Assembly: GCA_026260175.1 (NCBI GenBank)
Contig: JAKCWW010001885.1
Span: 16,067-61,451, forward strand
Origin: Reticulitermes lucifugus
Lineage: Eukaryota > Arthropoda > Insecta > Blattodea > Rhinotermitidae
Direction of reading: 5' to 3'
Length of the DNA: 45,385 bases
Numbering within the stretch: position 1 is the first letter of the stretch; each line of letters opens with the position of its first letter. The translations under genes were made by a program, and so were the position numbers. Below the pieces are notes generated by a model that did not search any database, was not told the DNA's origin, and was given only the letters and a program-made list of their open reading frames with translations. Of this stretch, positions 10,561 to 22,700 are shown piece after piece.

Positions 10561-12180
10561 TACATATGACAAATTTTCAGTGAGTTTAAACAGGCATTAC
10601 GTTATTAATACTGTATTATGTTATCGTTTCATTTTTAAGAGTTAATCCGTAACTTCAGCACGCTGTAGGGAACGCTGCACTTGTCCTGAAATATTACCGT
10701 TAAAGTCACAATTCATAACACACTCTCTTGTAACCACTTTCATATTATTCTCCCTTCTACATCCCGATACACAAAGTTATCTTTCTTGACAATCTGGAGT
10801 CCAAAATGTCAGCATTTCTTCATTTTTCCCTTTCGCAATTCTAGTTTAAATTACCCTATCAATGACGAGTGAAGAACGCAATATTTGAAGCTTCTCCTAA
10901 TGTAATTTTTTTATTCGTCTCTTAGCCTCTCTGAAATCTAACTTTTCTACTTGCTGACCGTCTATCATGATTTTGATATATTTTTAAGGTCTATTTATTA
11001 CTGAATTGTCAGTGTAAAGAAACTGTGGCGGTTAATAACAAATGACAAGTTCGAAGCATTCTTCAAAGAAGAAAATATGTACTTTGTTTTCATAATTCTG
11101 TCGATTAATGAAGTGAGCTTCACGTCTGTTTTAAAGTTTCAAAGTTCAGATATTGTGAGTCTGGAGCTTGTGATTGACATTGCTGTCAAATATTAATCAT
11201 TACATTATGATTCAAACAAGAAGGCGGCTGAATGATCGACAAAATAAATACGTAATGAAAAAGGCACAAATGGCTAATTGATTTATTAATAATTTGGAGA
11301 TATTGTTATGCTTTAATAGTTACATTACTGAATTGATATAGCATAGAGATATGGAACGCAGCATGAAGAATACACTACGATTTGAAAGCAGAATGTGTGT
11401 AGCGGAACTAGCAAATAACTACTGAATGACACCGATTGTTTTAAATCTCTCCGGGAGATAAAACCCATTAAGGCCAAACAAAAATTATGCATTGTTACTT
11501 TAGTCCGGTAACAGATTATGTGTTTGAAAAAACGTGCAGTTTAAAATACAGAGAACGTTGTTGACAAACACCTGCTTCGAAAGTAATTGAAAACCTTCAT
11601 AAACATATAAGCCCTGCGATCAATTGTGTGACAGTTTATGTGACATGACTGTCAACTTGAACATACCTTGCACGACATTTAGTGTGTGAAAGTAACTGAA
11701 AACTCTTGAGCAATTCCGAACAATTTAACAGCAGTGAGTTTTGATGTTCTCACGATAGTGAACATGAAGAGTCTGTCTTCTGCGGTGTTATGTTTGTGAA
11801 CTGCTTTACAACCCATCAATTCAACAGCAGAAAGGAATTTAGTTGGTATCCGTAGTGTATTCAATTACATGGGAGAAATAAAGAGGGCATACAAAATCTT
11901 AGTCGGAAAACATGGACGGAAGTATGTAGGTGTAGACTGGAACATTATTTTACATACAGCTTACATAAACAAGACTTGAGAATACAGAATGTTTTTATCT
12001 GATCAGGGTAGGGACTAGTGGCGACCTCTTTCTAAAGTGTTAAAGAGGTTTTGCTTTCCATAAAGAAAGGAACACATTGACTAGTTAACCAATACCAGCT
12101 TCAGAAGAAGAATTGTTTGAGATCAAATGTGAGATGAATATACTAAATTAAGTGTGGCAATAAATCGGGGAATTTAAAGT
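10561..12180. other. Non-coding stretch, nothing recognised
   Basis: AT-rich DNA without open frames above about 60 codons and no repeats that I could pair with elsewhere in the window. Confidence 0.4.
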
Positions 12181-12184
12181 CTAC

Positions 12185-12340
12185 ATGAAGAGAAACATTG
12201 TGGATTGTACAGGCCGACGATCTAGTAATTTTCGCTGTGACTGCAGTAAATGGTATCACAGCTGTTTACGTAACATGAATATTGAAAAAACGAAGTTCGT
12301 AAGCTGCACAATTCCTTGTTAGGCAGAGGCACTGTCTGAC
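12185..12340 (+). pseudogene. Zinc-finger-like (PHD-type) coding scrap, probably retroelement ORF1
   Basis: A plus frame starting at ATG 12185 reads MKRNIVDCTGRRSSNFR and then CDCSKWYHSCL, NMNIEKTKFVSCTIPC, stop. The order (Cys, Cys-Cys, W-x-H, Cys, then Cys-x3-Cys) follows the PHD finger pattern in which the tryptophan precedes the zinc-binding histidine and a last Cys pair closes the fold. The first Cys pair is incomplete and two spacings are one residue short, so it would not fold as a normal PHD finger. PHD-like fingers are common in ORF1 of insect LINEs, so a decayed retroelement is more likely than a host exon. A purine-rich tract follows (12380-12500). Confidence 0.4.
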
Positions 12341-14002
12341 AGAATCAACATGAATATTAAGGACATAATTTCTAGGAATGTCAAAAGCAGAATAAGAAGG
12401 TAAGGAATACAAAAGGGCAGAAGAAGCAGTGTGAAAAGGTGAGAAGGAAAGAATATGAAGTGCATTGAAAGAAGGAAGGAAAGGAGAAAAGATGAATGGG
12501 AAAATGGGAAAATATAAAGAATAAACATCTTGCGGAAATGTGTTTTCATTTCGGGAGGTGGGTAGAACTCCCGCATAATCCTGTCTAACACCAAACTTTG
12601 ATATTAGTAGAGCTCTACTTAAAGGTAGCTAGAATTTTAATTACAGGCCTCTGACGTTTCAACAAGGATATACTCTGTGTAATCAGTAAGCCGTCAGGAG
12701 ATTTCTAAACTGTTTTTAATGACAGATTTTTCTTGTCATCTTGAAGCACGATTTCCATTTAACACATATTTAAAATATCTGCGTCCTGCTTCACAGAAAG
12801 TACCTATTTTTCCTAATAATGGCAATATTATGTTTCTCTGAAACGTCAGTACAATTATATCGGACTACACAGCGTCTCATACCAGAAGACACTCAACTGC
12901 ATTTAAAGTCTCCACTACAAAGGCTAACCCGTTAATTCTGTTTATCTTAAAAACCGTAAGAGAAGCACGAAAAAATCTGTGGGCAAAATGCATGGTTTCC
13001 TAACGTTAAGGTGTCTGGTACAGACAAATAACGATTTGCTTTAAATTGTTAAGATATTTGAATTACCTGCTGGAATTCGGACTAGGCGGACTCATTCACT
13101 GGTAAGATTAGCAGAGTGGGTATCAGGTGCTCATGTTTCAGTAGGGTGTGGGCTTCACATAACAACAGAAAAAGAGATTGTTCTGGAAAAGTGTCATAAA
13201 TACACGATGCTGTGTAACGTGGTAGAAGAAGGAGGTACAACGTTCATCCGGAAAGTCCGTACTGGTCTACTAAATTACATGGCGTCAAATCTAAAAATAC
13301 AGTACTGCAGATGTTGCTGCCATGTATTAAGTTCGATTTTCCACATTTAAAACAAACAAGTATCTGTACACAAAATTAGTTCGCTTTGTAGTGAGATTTT
13401 TGGCTAATTTAAAATAAAAGTTGTCCAAACAGGACACTTAATTTACCTAAGCCTAAAACTAACATAAACCAGCGTAAACTGCCTTAAAAATAGCATGTAA
13501 GAGGACTTATATATAAGTTTTTAGAAAGAAGAGAACTAAAATATGCAAAGTTGCTTTTCTCCGTTACATTGAACTCATACATTAATATTTTTCTGTTGAC
13601 ACATAACCTCCTCGTTTTAGTGGAGTGATGTAAAGTGGCCAGTTAAACAGGGTATATGTTGTTACATTCTGATAACTGACAGTATTAATGCATTATTGAT
13701 TTGCGTAATTTCCATTTCCATACCATTTAATCTTGATGTGTGGCACGCGGGCTGTAAAATGTAAACAGTTCTTTGAAATCAATATTTCGGGTTACAGGAT
13801 TAATTTGTAAAACGTGATCAAAAGGAGTTACAGAGATAGCAATAAATTATAGCACACAGCACGCAATTAGTCTATATCTACCACACAATTATTCTTGAGT
13901 AATAGAAGCCTTCATATCGAACACTAAACCTATTAACGGACCATACACCTCACATGAGATGTAAATGAATATTTTTGGAAAAGTGCTATTCATAAGTTTC
14001 AA
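12341..14002. other. Non-coding stretch with purine-rich tract
   Basis: About 12380-12520 is strongly purine-rich (GAAGGA/GAAAGG words). The rest is AT-rich with no recognisable feature. Confidence 0.4.
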
Positions 14003-14099
14003 TATACTACCTACCTTATTTTACGTTATGTTCACTGTGCATCTTACCTATAAGCCTCGATCTTTAACCAACAAATTCACCTTTTATTCTCTCACTTCT

Positions 14100-14148
14100 A
14101 TCCACCCTACACATGTTTCGACCGTATTTTGTTCATCATCAGGGGTAT
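14100..14148 (-). ncRNA. Hammerhead-like hairpin motif, left arm of palindrome 1
   Basis: Mirror copy of the right-arm motif. On the minus strand, ACCC precedes CTGATGA (14142-14136), then T, an imperfect stem (GAAC with GGTC), GAAAC (14119-14115), TGTGTA and GGGT. GGGT can pair with ACCC as stem I. Confidence 0.5.
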
Positions 14149-14421
14149 ACCGATATACTCGTAGTCACTTCACTGTTCACTCATTCATTGGATATTAACG
14201 TAGAACATTATGCTGATTACAGTAATTGGCAGTCACCAATAGCTGAATACACAATCACAGTTTCTTCAAGTTTTGAACGTTTTATACACCGAGACAATTC
14301 AAAACTTGAAGAAACTGTGATTATGTTTTCAGCTATTGGATGACTGCCAATTACTGTAATCAGCATAATGTTCTACGTTAATATCCAATGAATGAGTGAA
14401 CAGTGAAGTGACTATATCGGT

Positions 14422-14470
14422 ATACCCCTGATGATGAACAAAATACGGTCGAAACATGTGTAGGGTGGAT
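14422..14470 (+). ncRNA. Hammerhead-like hairpin motif, right arm of palindrome 1
   Basis: ATACCC, CTGATGA (14428-14434), T, hairpin closed by GAAC/GGTC with one A-G mismatch, GAAAC (14451-14455), GTA at 14460-14462, then GGGT. ACCC pairs with GGGT as a short stem I. An extra T separates the CTGATGA box from stem II, unlike the canonical ribozyme. Confidence 0.5.
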
Positions 14471-14523
14471 GAAAGTGAGAGAATAAAGGGTGCATTCGTT
14501 GGTTAAAGATTGAGGCTTATACT

Positions 14524-14692
14524 ACCTACCTATCCATCCATCCATCCATTCATCCATCCATCCATTCATCCTTCGATTCATCCATCCATCCATCCATCAT
14601 CCATCCATCAATATGTCGTATACCTGTCTGTCTTTCTGCCTGCCTATCTGTCTGTCTGTCTGTCTACGCATCTGTCTCTGCCTACACTATTT
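14524..14692. repeat. Compound tetranucleotide array (CCAT/ATCC, then CTGT)
   Basis: Units of ATCC/CATC at about 14527-14610 are followed by CTGT/CTGC units at about 14623-14690. The array begins inside the right target duplication of palindrome 1. Confidence 0.9.
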
Positions 14693-15820
14693 GGATGTCC
14701 GCTGTACACACCCATATGAAGAACCTGCAGCTTTGCCATTCTAATATCTTCTCATCGCAACTTTTTCGCCTTGGTACTTTAGTATCAAGCTAATTTACGC
14801 GTCCTTGGAATTTCTATTTTTCCCTTACCACATCAGAGCACTGCGTGAGTGTTTGGACTCGAGTTAGATAGTACGAGAATGCCTATTTCAGCAATTTGGA
14901 AGGCAATTATGCAGAACAAACTGACAAATTCGTGCGAAACCTTAGCCAAAATCGTCTGGAAAACAGCACTGCAGTCGAAGCTGCCTCTATAAAGGCGGCC
15001 AAGCAGACAAACGAGCAGTGCCTAGCAATTTTCAGCTACCCCGAATAAGGTTTCCTGTGATGTTCCTCGGTTGTAAACGGACGCAAGGGTAATCAAAGGA
15101 AGGGGCTTGACATCAACCCCCCAAAATTCACGAAAACTTCAACCTTTCCCACATTCCCGCCCCCCTTACGTCGCAGAGTCCAACTGCCTACGCGAGCGAA
15201 CCACTCTACCTTCAAACCCCAGACATCTATCCAACCACAGTTCTTCTTAATCCAAAAGGCTATCATGCCATTAAGCCAAGATGGGAAGTACGTTAGCATA
15301 AACACAATCATAGACCAGTAACACGTTCCGTATTGAGGAACTGCTAAATAGCCCAAAGAGAGAGTCGACTTGCGCGAAGCTCTATTTTGCGCCCTTGCTT
15401 AGATTTTCGGTTTGTTGTTTGGCCGCTTTCTTCAACTACACTAGAAATGGAAGCAATTGTTGGTACTTACACACACGTATCTACACGAGGACATATTCCA
15501 GGGGTGAGGAGTTGTAATCTAACTCACGGGATCTCAAATTTGGTACACCATGGTCCCCTAAAATGATAATTTAATTTGTCCTACCCCTTCCCCTCCAAGA
15601 ATGAACCTGAAAATTTCATTGTGGTTAGGGTTAAGTAAAAGAATATAAGAATTAATTTCAGTAACTATATTGTAATCTGTCCAAGCCTAAAGATTTAAAC
15701 AGAGATTGAGCCTTAAAACGTTATCTCGTGATATCATTTATTTTGCAGTGAAAAAAGAAAACTAAATTTTGAGAATATATGTTTTAATTGGAAGGATGAA
15801 CTTGTTTAGTTTTGCATTAT
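14693..15820. other. Non-coding stretch; possible hAT terminus near 15499
   Basis: Mostly unremarkable. At 15499 the plus strand reads CAGGGGTGAGGAG, followed after 60 bp by a GGTCCCC box. This resembles the outer end of hAT elements (CAGGGGTGGG...) and lies on the 3' side of the hAT transposase relic, about 330 bp beyond its last recognisable codon. I found no matching opposite terminus. Confidence 0.35.
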
Positions 15821-15829
15821 TTCTAACAT

Positions 15830-17220
15830 CTTGCCTTCACTCTCATTTCGTTTTCCACTTTGACTTGTGATGGGCATTTGCTCTGTATAGAAGCAACTGC
15901 AGAAAGCCGAGACGCCCACAAATAGGACGTTGCAAACGAAATCAGTAACTGAAGGACTTTTTGCATACTTCTTTGTATTTATTTACACACTGATTTTCAG
16001 TTTATGAAGAAGCGTTATGTGGAATTTTATTTTTAAGTAGGTGTCATAAGAGGCAGCAATGAATTGCTCTTCCTCGGTTGTGGAAAGAATCACAGCCCTA
16101 AGTTCAGTATAAGCTGGTTCCTTATCCAGTCATGTTTCTACTTCCGCATCTGAGGAATAGTCTCACACATTTCGTAATGCATGTGATACTGCTCTCAATA
16201 AATTGTTTTAAATTAGAAAAACTGTTACATTCGCATTTCTGTATTGTTCTGCCACAGTTCAAGTTTCCTAATAAATGATTTTAACCTGTCATTGAGTGGG
16301 AAAATATCATTATCACCAGCAGTGAGATAGACTCTCCAGCTTATCAAATATATCCTTTAAATATGCTAATTGAATGTTAAAATCACAGTTAACAAACATT
16401 CGTGCACTGCTATGCCTTTTTTCAAGTAAATGCTTGTAGATTACTCCTCTCAGTTCGAAAATACGTGTTAAAACTTTTTCCCCAGGTAGCCACCTCGAGT
16501 GAAATAGGAAAGATGTATTTTCAGCACCCATCTTCACAAAACCTTGCAATGAGCCTTGTCATTACATGCCTAGTATTCATACGTTTCACATAATTTGTAG
16601 TTAGCCTATTAGCTGAATTGTCTCCAATGTTGAGATCAAATATTTCGAAGCAAGAGGTTACTTTTCATACCGTGTGTCCAAACGGCATCAAATTCTCGGC
16701 ACATTAAAGCTTCAGTCCTCTGTGACAACTCGTCATATAGCGTGCCTCGTCACTGCATATTCCCACACAGTCTGAAAACATATGAGTGATTCTCATTCAT
16801 ACAGTTACTAATAACATCGAAAAGTTCTTGGCTGTACCCGTCCTTATAATCTCTTTATGGAGGAGTACAATCCAAATTTATTTACCCTCGTCAATGGTTT
16901 TGATGTGTGTTAGTCAATGAGCATCCTTAGTGCTATCGGTCGCCTCATCGATCTGAGTGACAAATGGTATGCGACTTGATAAGAAACGAAAAGTGATGTT
17001 GAAGGCAAGGCTGTATATTTCACTACGCTCATGTCTTCTTGTTTCACATCTTTCTTGAAGGAAAATATCTCGAGATTTGTTAGCTAAGTCTGAATTTTTG
17101 TTTCCGAGTGTTGTTTTAGTTTTTTAGGCTTTTTATTCTCATCGGACAGCGCTTTGTGACAAACAACATACTGAGGTCGTTCTTCTCCGGTAACAAATAT
17201 GCGTGGAATCAAAAGTATAT
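15830..17220 (-). pseudogene. hAT-superfamily transposase pseudogene (ZBED/SCAND3-like)
   Basis: The minus strand holds a nearly full-length decayed transposase. At about 17215-17060 is the BED-type finger (PQYVVCHKALSDENKKPKKL, then KQH) with one Cys replaced by Tyr and the last His lost. At about 16960-16850 lies a degraded first catalytic block (QIDEATDSTKDAH, like LDESTD). At about 16780-16740 is the VCTDGA-like segment (ICSDEARYMT). The best preserved part is 16545-16313: LFHSRWLPGEKVLTRIFELR and LAYLKDIFDKLESL. At about 15955-15838 is the C-terminal dimerisation segment (SFATSYLWASRLSAVASIQS, VENEMRV). Several frameshifts and stops separate these pieces. In life the protein would cut and paste its own element and make 8-bp duplications. 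Here it cannot be made. Confidence 0.85.
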
Positions 17221-17787
17221 ATCTTGCACCATACTTTCATGATTTAGGCTTGCTTTCATCAACAATTGATCACAACACTCTTTTCTTTGCCACCCCAAAA
17301 CAACATTTATAATAAAGGATAAAAATACTGACACTCACTAACACTCGCGTCTCACACTTCTACACAAGTTCTGAAGGCTGCCGATGTAATACGGTACTAC
17401 ACTTCCCACCGGCGGAGAGGCCGAAGACACAAACATTTTTGAAAGAAGCCGAACCTGACTAAAGGTGGTCAGTGTCAACAAACTGACAATACCCGATGAC
17501 AGCTTTTCAAATGATCAGTAAGCGTCAGTTGTAATGCTGTCTAGGTATGAAAATTCTGTCCATTCTTTATTGCGTAAAATCCAGTCCATGAATCATATTA
17601 CTCTTTATTCAAAACGAATTACAAATCCTTATAGGCATTTCTGTCCTAACGTCTGATATTAACGGAAAAATCTAAACATTCTCCAAAATAATAGACATGC
17701 TTGTCCAAAGTTTATTTCACTGTCATATTCTAAACATAAATAACGGACTGCATTATTGCTGGCGGTTCACAGAATCCGTGTGCTCCT
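17221..17787. other. Non-coding stretch upstream of the hAT relic
   Basis: Probably contains the 5' end of the hAT copy. A GC-rich patch lies at about 17400-17430, but no clear terminal inverted repeat is visible. Confidence 0.35.
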
Positions 17788-18093
17788 GCTAAGAACAGGT
17801 AAAGGTAAAGCAATCCCATTACAGACCTGGACAGGCCCTGAGGGTTCCAGGAGGTTGAGGTTCCCAGAATTTCTAGACAATCGGCACATGAAGGTGGCAA
17901 GGTTGTCAGCCCTACGCACCGACCGCCTTTACACCCCAGGAAATATTCCTGGTACTCATTTCTGTTAGAGGCTGAGTCGACCCCAGGGCCATAGTGCGGC
18001 CGGAAGGATTATATGAATGAAAAATTCCAATGACACCATCGGAAATCGAACCCGCGACCTTCCGACTTGTAGCGCAGTGCCGCTAAGAAAAGG
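17788..18093 (-). mobile_element. tRNA-derived SINE, minus orientation (copy 2)
   Basis: Same family and orientation as the copy at 10225-10560. The minus strand has a tRNA-like head (about 18088-18040) with TTAGCGGCACTGCGC near the A box and GGTCGCGGGTTCGATTTCC as a good B box. The SINE body follows (ACCGCCTTTACACCCCAGGA on the plus strand at 17919-17938), then a tail of TTTACC units (17800-17808). The 12-bp words GCTAAGAACAGG (17788-17799) and GCTAAGAAAAGG (18082-18093) differ at one base and may be the target-site duplication; part of this word overlaps the A box, so chance or a 5' truncation at that point is possible. Confidence 0.75.
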
Positions 18094-19644
18094 AAGCTGA
18101 CGAAAACCTCGCCTGTACGCTTAACAAAACTAAAAATTCCGTGCTTGGCTCTCATGCTTGAGGCAAAATTTAAAAAAAAAATGCGACCCCGTTCCAAATT
18201 TCTCGAAATCTCCCTGTAAGTCATGACCCACAGTTTGAAACTCACTGATCTGTTCTATTGTATCTACCTACAGCCCCATCTGGAAATGCCCTTTCAACTG
18301 TGTTTGTTGCATGCAGCTTGCCTGGACGACAGTATTTGCTTCAGCGTCCTTAGAGTAAAGATCTACGTGTGTGTCTATACATCTCTGTCTGTACGTCCAG
18401 CAGAAAGTCTCTTCATCCACCTGTCAGTCTCTCATTCTTGTTGCCTGTATTATATATGTATAAATACATAGGATATTTCTTTTGTACCTTATGATTCAGT
18501 CACTATTAGCACGCCAAGATAAGTGATACGTTTGGTTTAACAGAGCAGCAAGTACTTTCGTTCAAGAAGGACACCTTCCCTTTTTCAACTAACCATTCAA
18601 TTGCCAAGAAATTCAATAAACAGAACGAAATAATCCTTAGTCGTCCACCAACAAACCGTGTAGAGAGCGTATGTTTGGCATGTACTGCACACCGAACGAG
18701 GCGTTGTAGTACTCTGGAAGACATTAGTTTGAATTTCGGCCCGCAAACTTGAGCAGGAAGTTCCTGGTTTTACTCAGTTTCTACAGGTCAGTGCTGGGAC
18801 ACTTTAAACATATTCCAGACTCACTTTATTCTTAACTATTTAGAAATCATCGTGCATAAGAACTATGCAAGTGAGAAAATATTATGAAATAAACTAAAGA
18901 TTATGCTGAAGTTTATGCCCTGAGAAACCAGCCGTACACCTCAGAAATTCCATTAGTTAGCTTCCGTCTCTTTTGGTGTGCTGCTTGTTCATACAGTCAC
19001 AGTTACACTCGACAGAAGAACAGAACAAGTGCTGAATAAGCGCGATCCGATTTTGGGGACCTTAGATAAGGGATTCAAGCGTGTAATTTGGGTTCTTAAA
19101 TTGTCACTGACCTTGATGTTCATTTACCGTAAATACCGAAATACAAACGATGCACGTATTAAAGGCTATTCCTGTAATCGTCTTCCTTGGCATAGGGAAA
19201 TAAGATCTCATTTAGACAAGGCGGTTAACAAAACTAAATGCTTTTTATTTTCACTGGTGATACTTTCGCCCAGTTAAGTGCTGTGTCGTATACAGAGCAG
19301 TTGTCAGCGGTTGTGAGAAATGTTAATTATTGAACAAATAGTGTTCATTTAGAATAGTTTTGTAAAGCAAGTACGTATTATGAAAAAATGTGGCTGAAAT
19401 GTTTTTAAAAAAATCCTGTGTCTGCAGTGCCGTGTAAAACAACAATATATAAGAACAGTGGAAAAATCTTGAAAGTCAGGTTTACTGCAAACTGCTATGC
19501 AGTGAGTTTGTGCCAAATCATAGGGCCAGTGCTTTTGAAAGAATGTTTAATATACTACAAGTACGTTCTGTTAATTCTGGCACTATTATTGAAAGAATTA
19601 GCAGAAGAAGAATTCAATCAGTTACTTCATGCATAACAATGCCC
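18094..19644. other. Non-coding stretch, nothing recognised
   Basis: Open frames at 18978-19277 and 19418-19636 contain no known domain. A CT-rich patch with imperfect CTGT units lies near 18365-18450. Confidence 0.35.
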
Positions 19645-19770
19645 ATGCCCAACGAGCAAGCTTTTCAGTGGTTGCGCTAACAGATTTACTCGTCGCAAGG
19701 TTGGTAACTCGCTGACTGTGGCCTCCCAGATCTACGAATTTAAATCGGTGCAATTATTATTTTTGAAGCA
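19645..19770 (+). repeat. Weak tRNA-like SINE head remnant
   Basis: The plus strand reads TTTTCAGTGGTTGCGCTAAC (A-box-like) and, about 75 bp later, CTACGAATTTAAATC (very degenerate B box), followed by GGTGCAATTATTATT. The spacing and the word CGTCGCAAGG fit a decayed tRNA-derived SINE head. The evidence is weak. Confidence 0.25.
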
Positions 19771-22700
19771 CTCCGATAGACAGGCTTAAGTGAAAAGTAC
19801 ATATTATTTCCAAGATCTGAAAGACAGTATTCGAAAGGAAAATTTCAAAGAGCTCCGTTGTCTGTCGATGAATATTTTCGGAAGGTGTGAGGCCTGCTTA
19901 GAAGCTAGGGGTCGGCGTTTCGAGACTATTCTATAAAATTAGGAGACAAACGGAATCTAAATTCCTGCTGGATACATACTTCATAAGAAACAGCTACCGT
20001 GACAGCTACCGTGCTCACAGATGTGACTAGTGTTTTGCTCTCTGTAATTTATAGATACACATAATATAAATTTCGTAACTTAAAAACAATGTAACTTCTC
20101 ACACGCACAAATTGTGTGCCGCAGAGCGATTGGCATCTCTTTCCAGCGCTGAAGTAAAACCAAGCGATGCGGAAACCGTTGTGACACTACGGCCGATAAC
20201 ATAGAACACGCACTTCTATTAACAGCGAATAGGAAAGTCCTTTTAAAAATAAGGTGAGTCCTTAATTTTATCCGAGAGTGTGTGGAAAAGTAGTGGGTTA
20301 GCAGTGCAGTTGAATTGTTCTTTTTAAAGCTGAAAATAAAAAACTCAAAACATATACATTTTAAAATTACTTTCTGTCAGATCTTCGCAGATAATGACCT
20401 AGGAGTTTTGAGTTTAAGAGGTATATATTTTGCCATGTACTGATTATTTCTGCAATCAAGTAAACTTTGTATTATTTTTGGGCGCACTGTCACGAAGCCT
20501 GAATTGAATTTCACGTAAAACACAAATTTTAATGGACCACTACAAATAAATTTACATTAAGTCGACGGATTTTGTTTTAGATTTCGTATACCAAACTTAA
20601 CCCACACCTTCAATACGCTTCTACTGTTTATTTATTGTCGTGTTTCAAATTTTTGGCGTTCCGCATTCAAATTGTGGCGCAGAAGCTGAACAGAGTTTTC
20701 TTTCCACGCTTTCCTCAGTCATTGAGGGAGAGTAACTTAATATCTGCTTCCCCCCAATTTCCTTCGATGGCATTGTTGACAGTCGTCCTTCTTTTTGCAC
20801 CTACACACATTATTCAGTTCAGTTGAGACAACATTGTTAAATAACCCAACAATGAATTAATCCAAAAATGATGTGGCAAATCAAACAAGCGGAGAGACAC
20901 ACACACACATGAATTTTTTAGATTATTATTCAAATCTTTGTGTATGACCGTTTATTAAAATCACCCACACAGCACAATTATTTCTAAAATAATATAATCT
21001 TATGTCCTAATGCTGTTCAGCCCTTCATTGGACCATTTTTGGGGGCTCGGATTTTATTTTGGTCTGATTACCTTTTCCTAATATAGCGGGTAAAAATACA
21101 TTACAATTCTATCAATGATTCTGTTATGTGTTCATGGCGTCTTTTCAAACAAATAGACATGATCTGCCAGTTGCGTGGTCACATTTTTCACTGACTGAAA
21201 TAATAAGTACAGAGCATGGGAAATTAGACACAGACGGCACAGTTAAGAACTAGCAAGGCTTACGAGCTGCGTGGAGTTGCGTGGAGCAAGCTGCTGGCGG
21301 GGACGCGCTGTTCAGGTCAACTGCTATGCAATGAGTTCCGACGCCAGTTATTGCACGGGACGCAGGCGCTAGGTGTTGGTGGGAAGGAAACGAGACAGAT
21401 GGGCGCCTTGATTACTCCGTAGACCGGAAAGATGCGCCTGTCAAAGCAACTGCAGCCTTTGGAAATTTACTTCAAAAACATGTTGTGACGACGGACTCGT
21501 AGCCATGTAGGAATAACTATTGCATCTTGGGTGGAGTAAATTCAGATTAAGTATATTTAATTTTTGTTTAATTTTTCAAATTCGCTAATAAGCCGTGCTT
21601 TCAGCCCGTTCTTTCCTCTATTTTTAGGCTTTTGTTCTCATAAAGACCAAAGATTTGTCTCATATCATTCCCCTTCTGATTGGCCCTCAGCATCCCTGTC
21701 TGTCTTTCCACTGTTAACCTTCAATAACCCTGGGGTTTAAATTCCAACTAAACATACAAGCCAAGTTGGAGGGCTTTTAAATTTACAGTAATATGAAATG
21801 CTTTCACGAACGTACGGTGTATCGTTGCCGGCAGCATGTAAAGAATTAAAGGTCCGTACAGTCCACCGAGGCTGGTATTGAAGGGTTAAAACAGCCGGAT
21901 CCTGAAGCTGATAACTCACTTCGATCTAGTGTCAAAGGTAAGAACTATCCTTTCGCCACTTAACTGTTTCATGGCGTGGTGTTTAATCGTAAGTGCACTT
22001 ATTCCGTGACTTTTCAGTTAGCTCACTGTTGCAAATTTCAAATAAAACCTTACTATTTTTCTTAAAGATCTAGTAAGGTTAGTTCATTAAATACGCTTTC
22101 TTCTTACAGGCCTACATAGTCACTGATGGGTAAATATTTGGCTAAGTAGCTAGCTAAGCAACAAATTTTGGTATTACGTTGTGACAAATTAATCTTCCGA
22201 ACCACCCAACAAATACTTGCTTGCCTGAACAACTATGCCCGCAACTGAGTAACAGGCTAAAAACACGCCGTGTTGAAACGGCAGCATAACCTCGTGCAAT
22301 GTTTACAAATAAAAGTTCATTAATTCGAATGAATCGTAGATTATTACAATGGCTTCTTCATCTGCAATGTAAGAGTAGGCAGGTGATGAATTTTGAAAGA
22401 TGTGGAAACAGCTATTCCTTTTTATATAATATTTTCTTTAAACGAAAAGCTACATTATACAGAGAACTTAGCTACGCTATATTTATCCAATCGAAACAAG
22501 GACGGCCGAAGTACGAAATTTGTATTCGCGACATTTGTAAGAGTATTTGCAGATGTCTGAGAGCTGTGCAACCTTTGTGTCTTCACAAATATGGATCGCG
22601 TCCAATCAGTTAAACTTCACTTTCGACAGCATCCACCTACTTATTTCCTCTCTGGATACGTAACTTATTTTCTTCACACTTTCTAAGCACTTCGTACGTG

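Larger units (their letters stand above)
14003..14531. mobile_element. Palindromic element 1 with hammerhead-like hairpins and 14-bp target duplication
   Basis: Two inverted arms of about 225 bp (left 14053-14277, right 14298-14517) are nearly identical and separated by about 20 bp. The whole is flanked by exact direct repeats TATACTACCTACCT at 14003-14016 and 14518-14531. The right arm abuts its direct repeat, while the left arm is separated from its copy by about 35 bp of unpaired sequence, a one-sided extension. Each arm contains the motif CTGATGA, T, imperfect hairpin, GAAAC, TGTGTA directed outward. There is no coding capacity. The direct repeats show that the palindrome inserted as a unit. 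Penelope-like elements are known for hammerhead motifs and inverted or partial copies, and they are my leading comparison, but this assignment is inference. Confidence 0.8.

Noticed and set aside
14050..14520. Palindrome 1 as an assembly artefact (foldback of a read)
   Set aside because: The arms differ by scattered substitutions and small indels, and the unit is flanked by an exact 14-bp duplication with unique DNA beyond. Both argue for a real insertion, though long-read confirmation was not possible here.
14524..14692. CRISPR-like or minisatellite array
   Set aside because: The units are simple tetranucleotides without spacers, so it is an ordinary microsatellite. No CRISPR array exists in the window.
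22299..22613. 104-codon plus frame
   Set aside because: No recognisable domain, no coding-like codon pattern and no splice or promoter context. Expected by chance in this much sequence.
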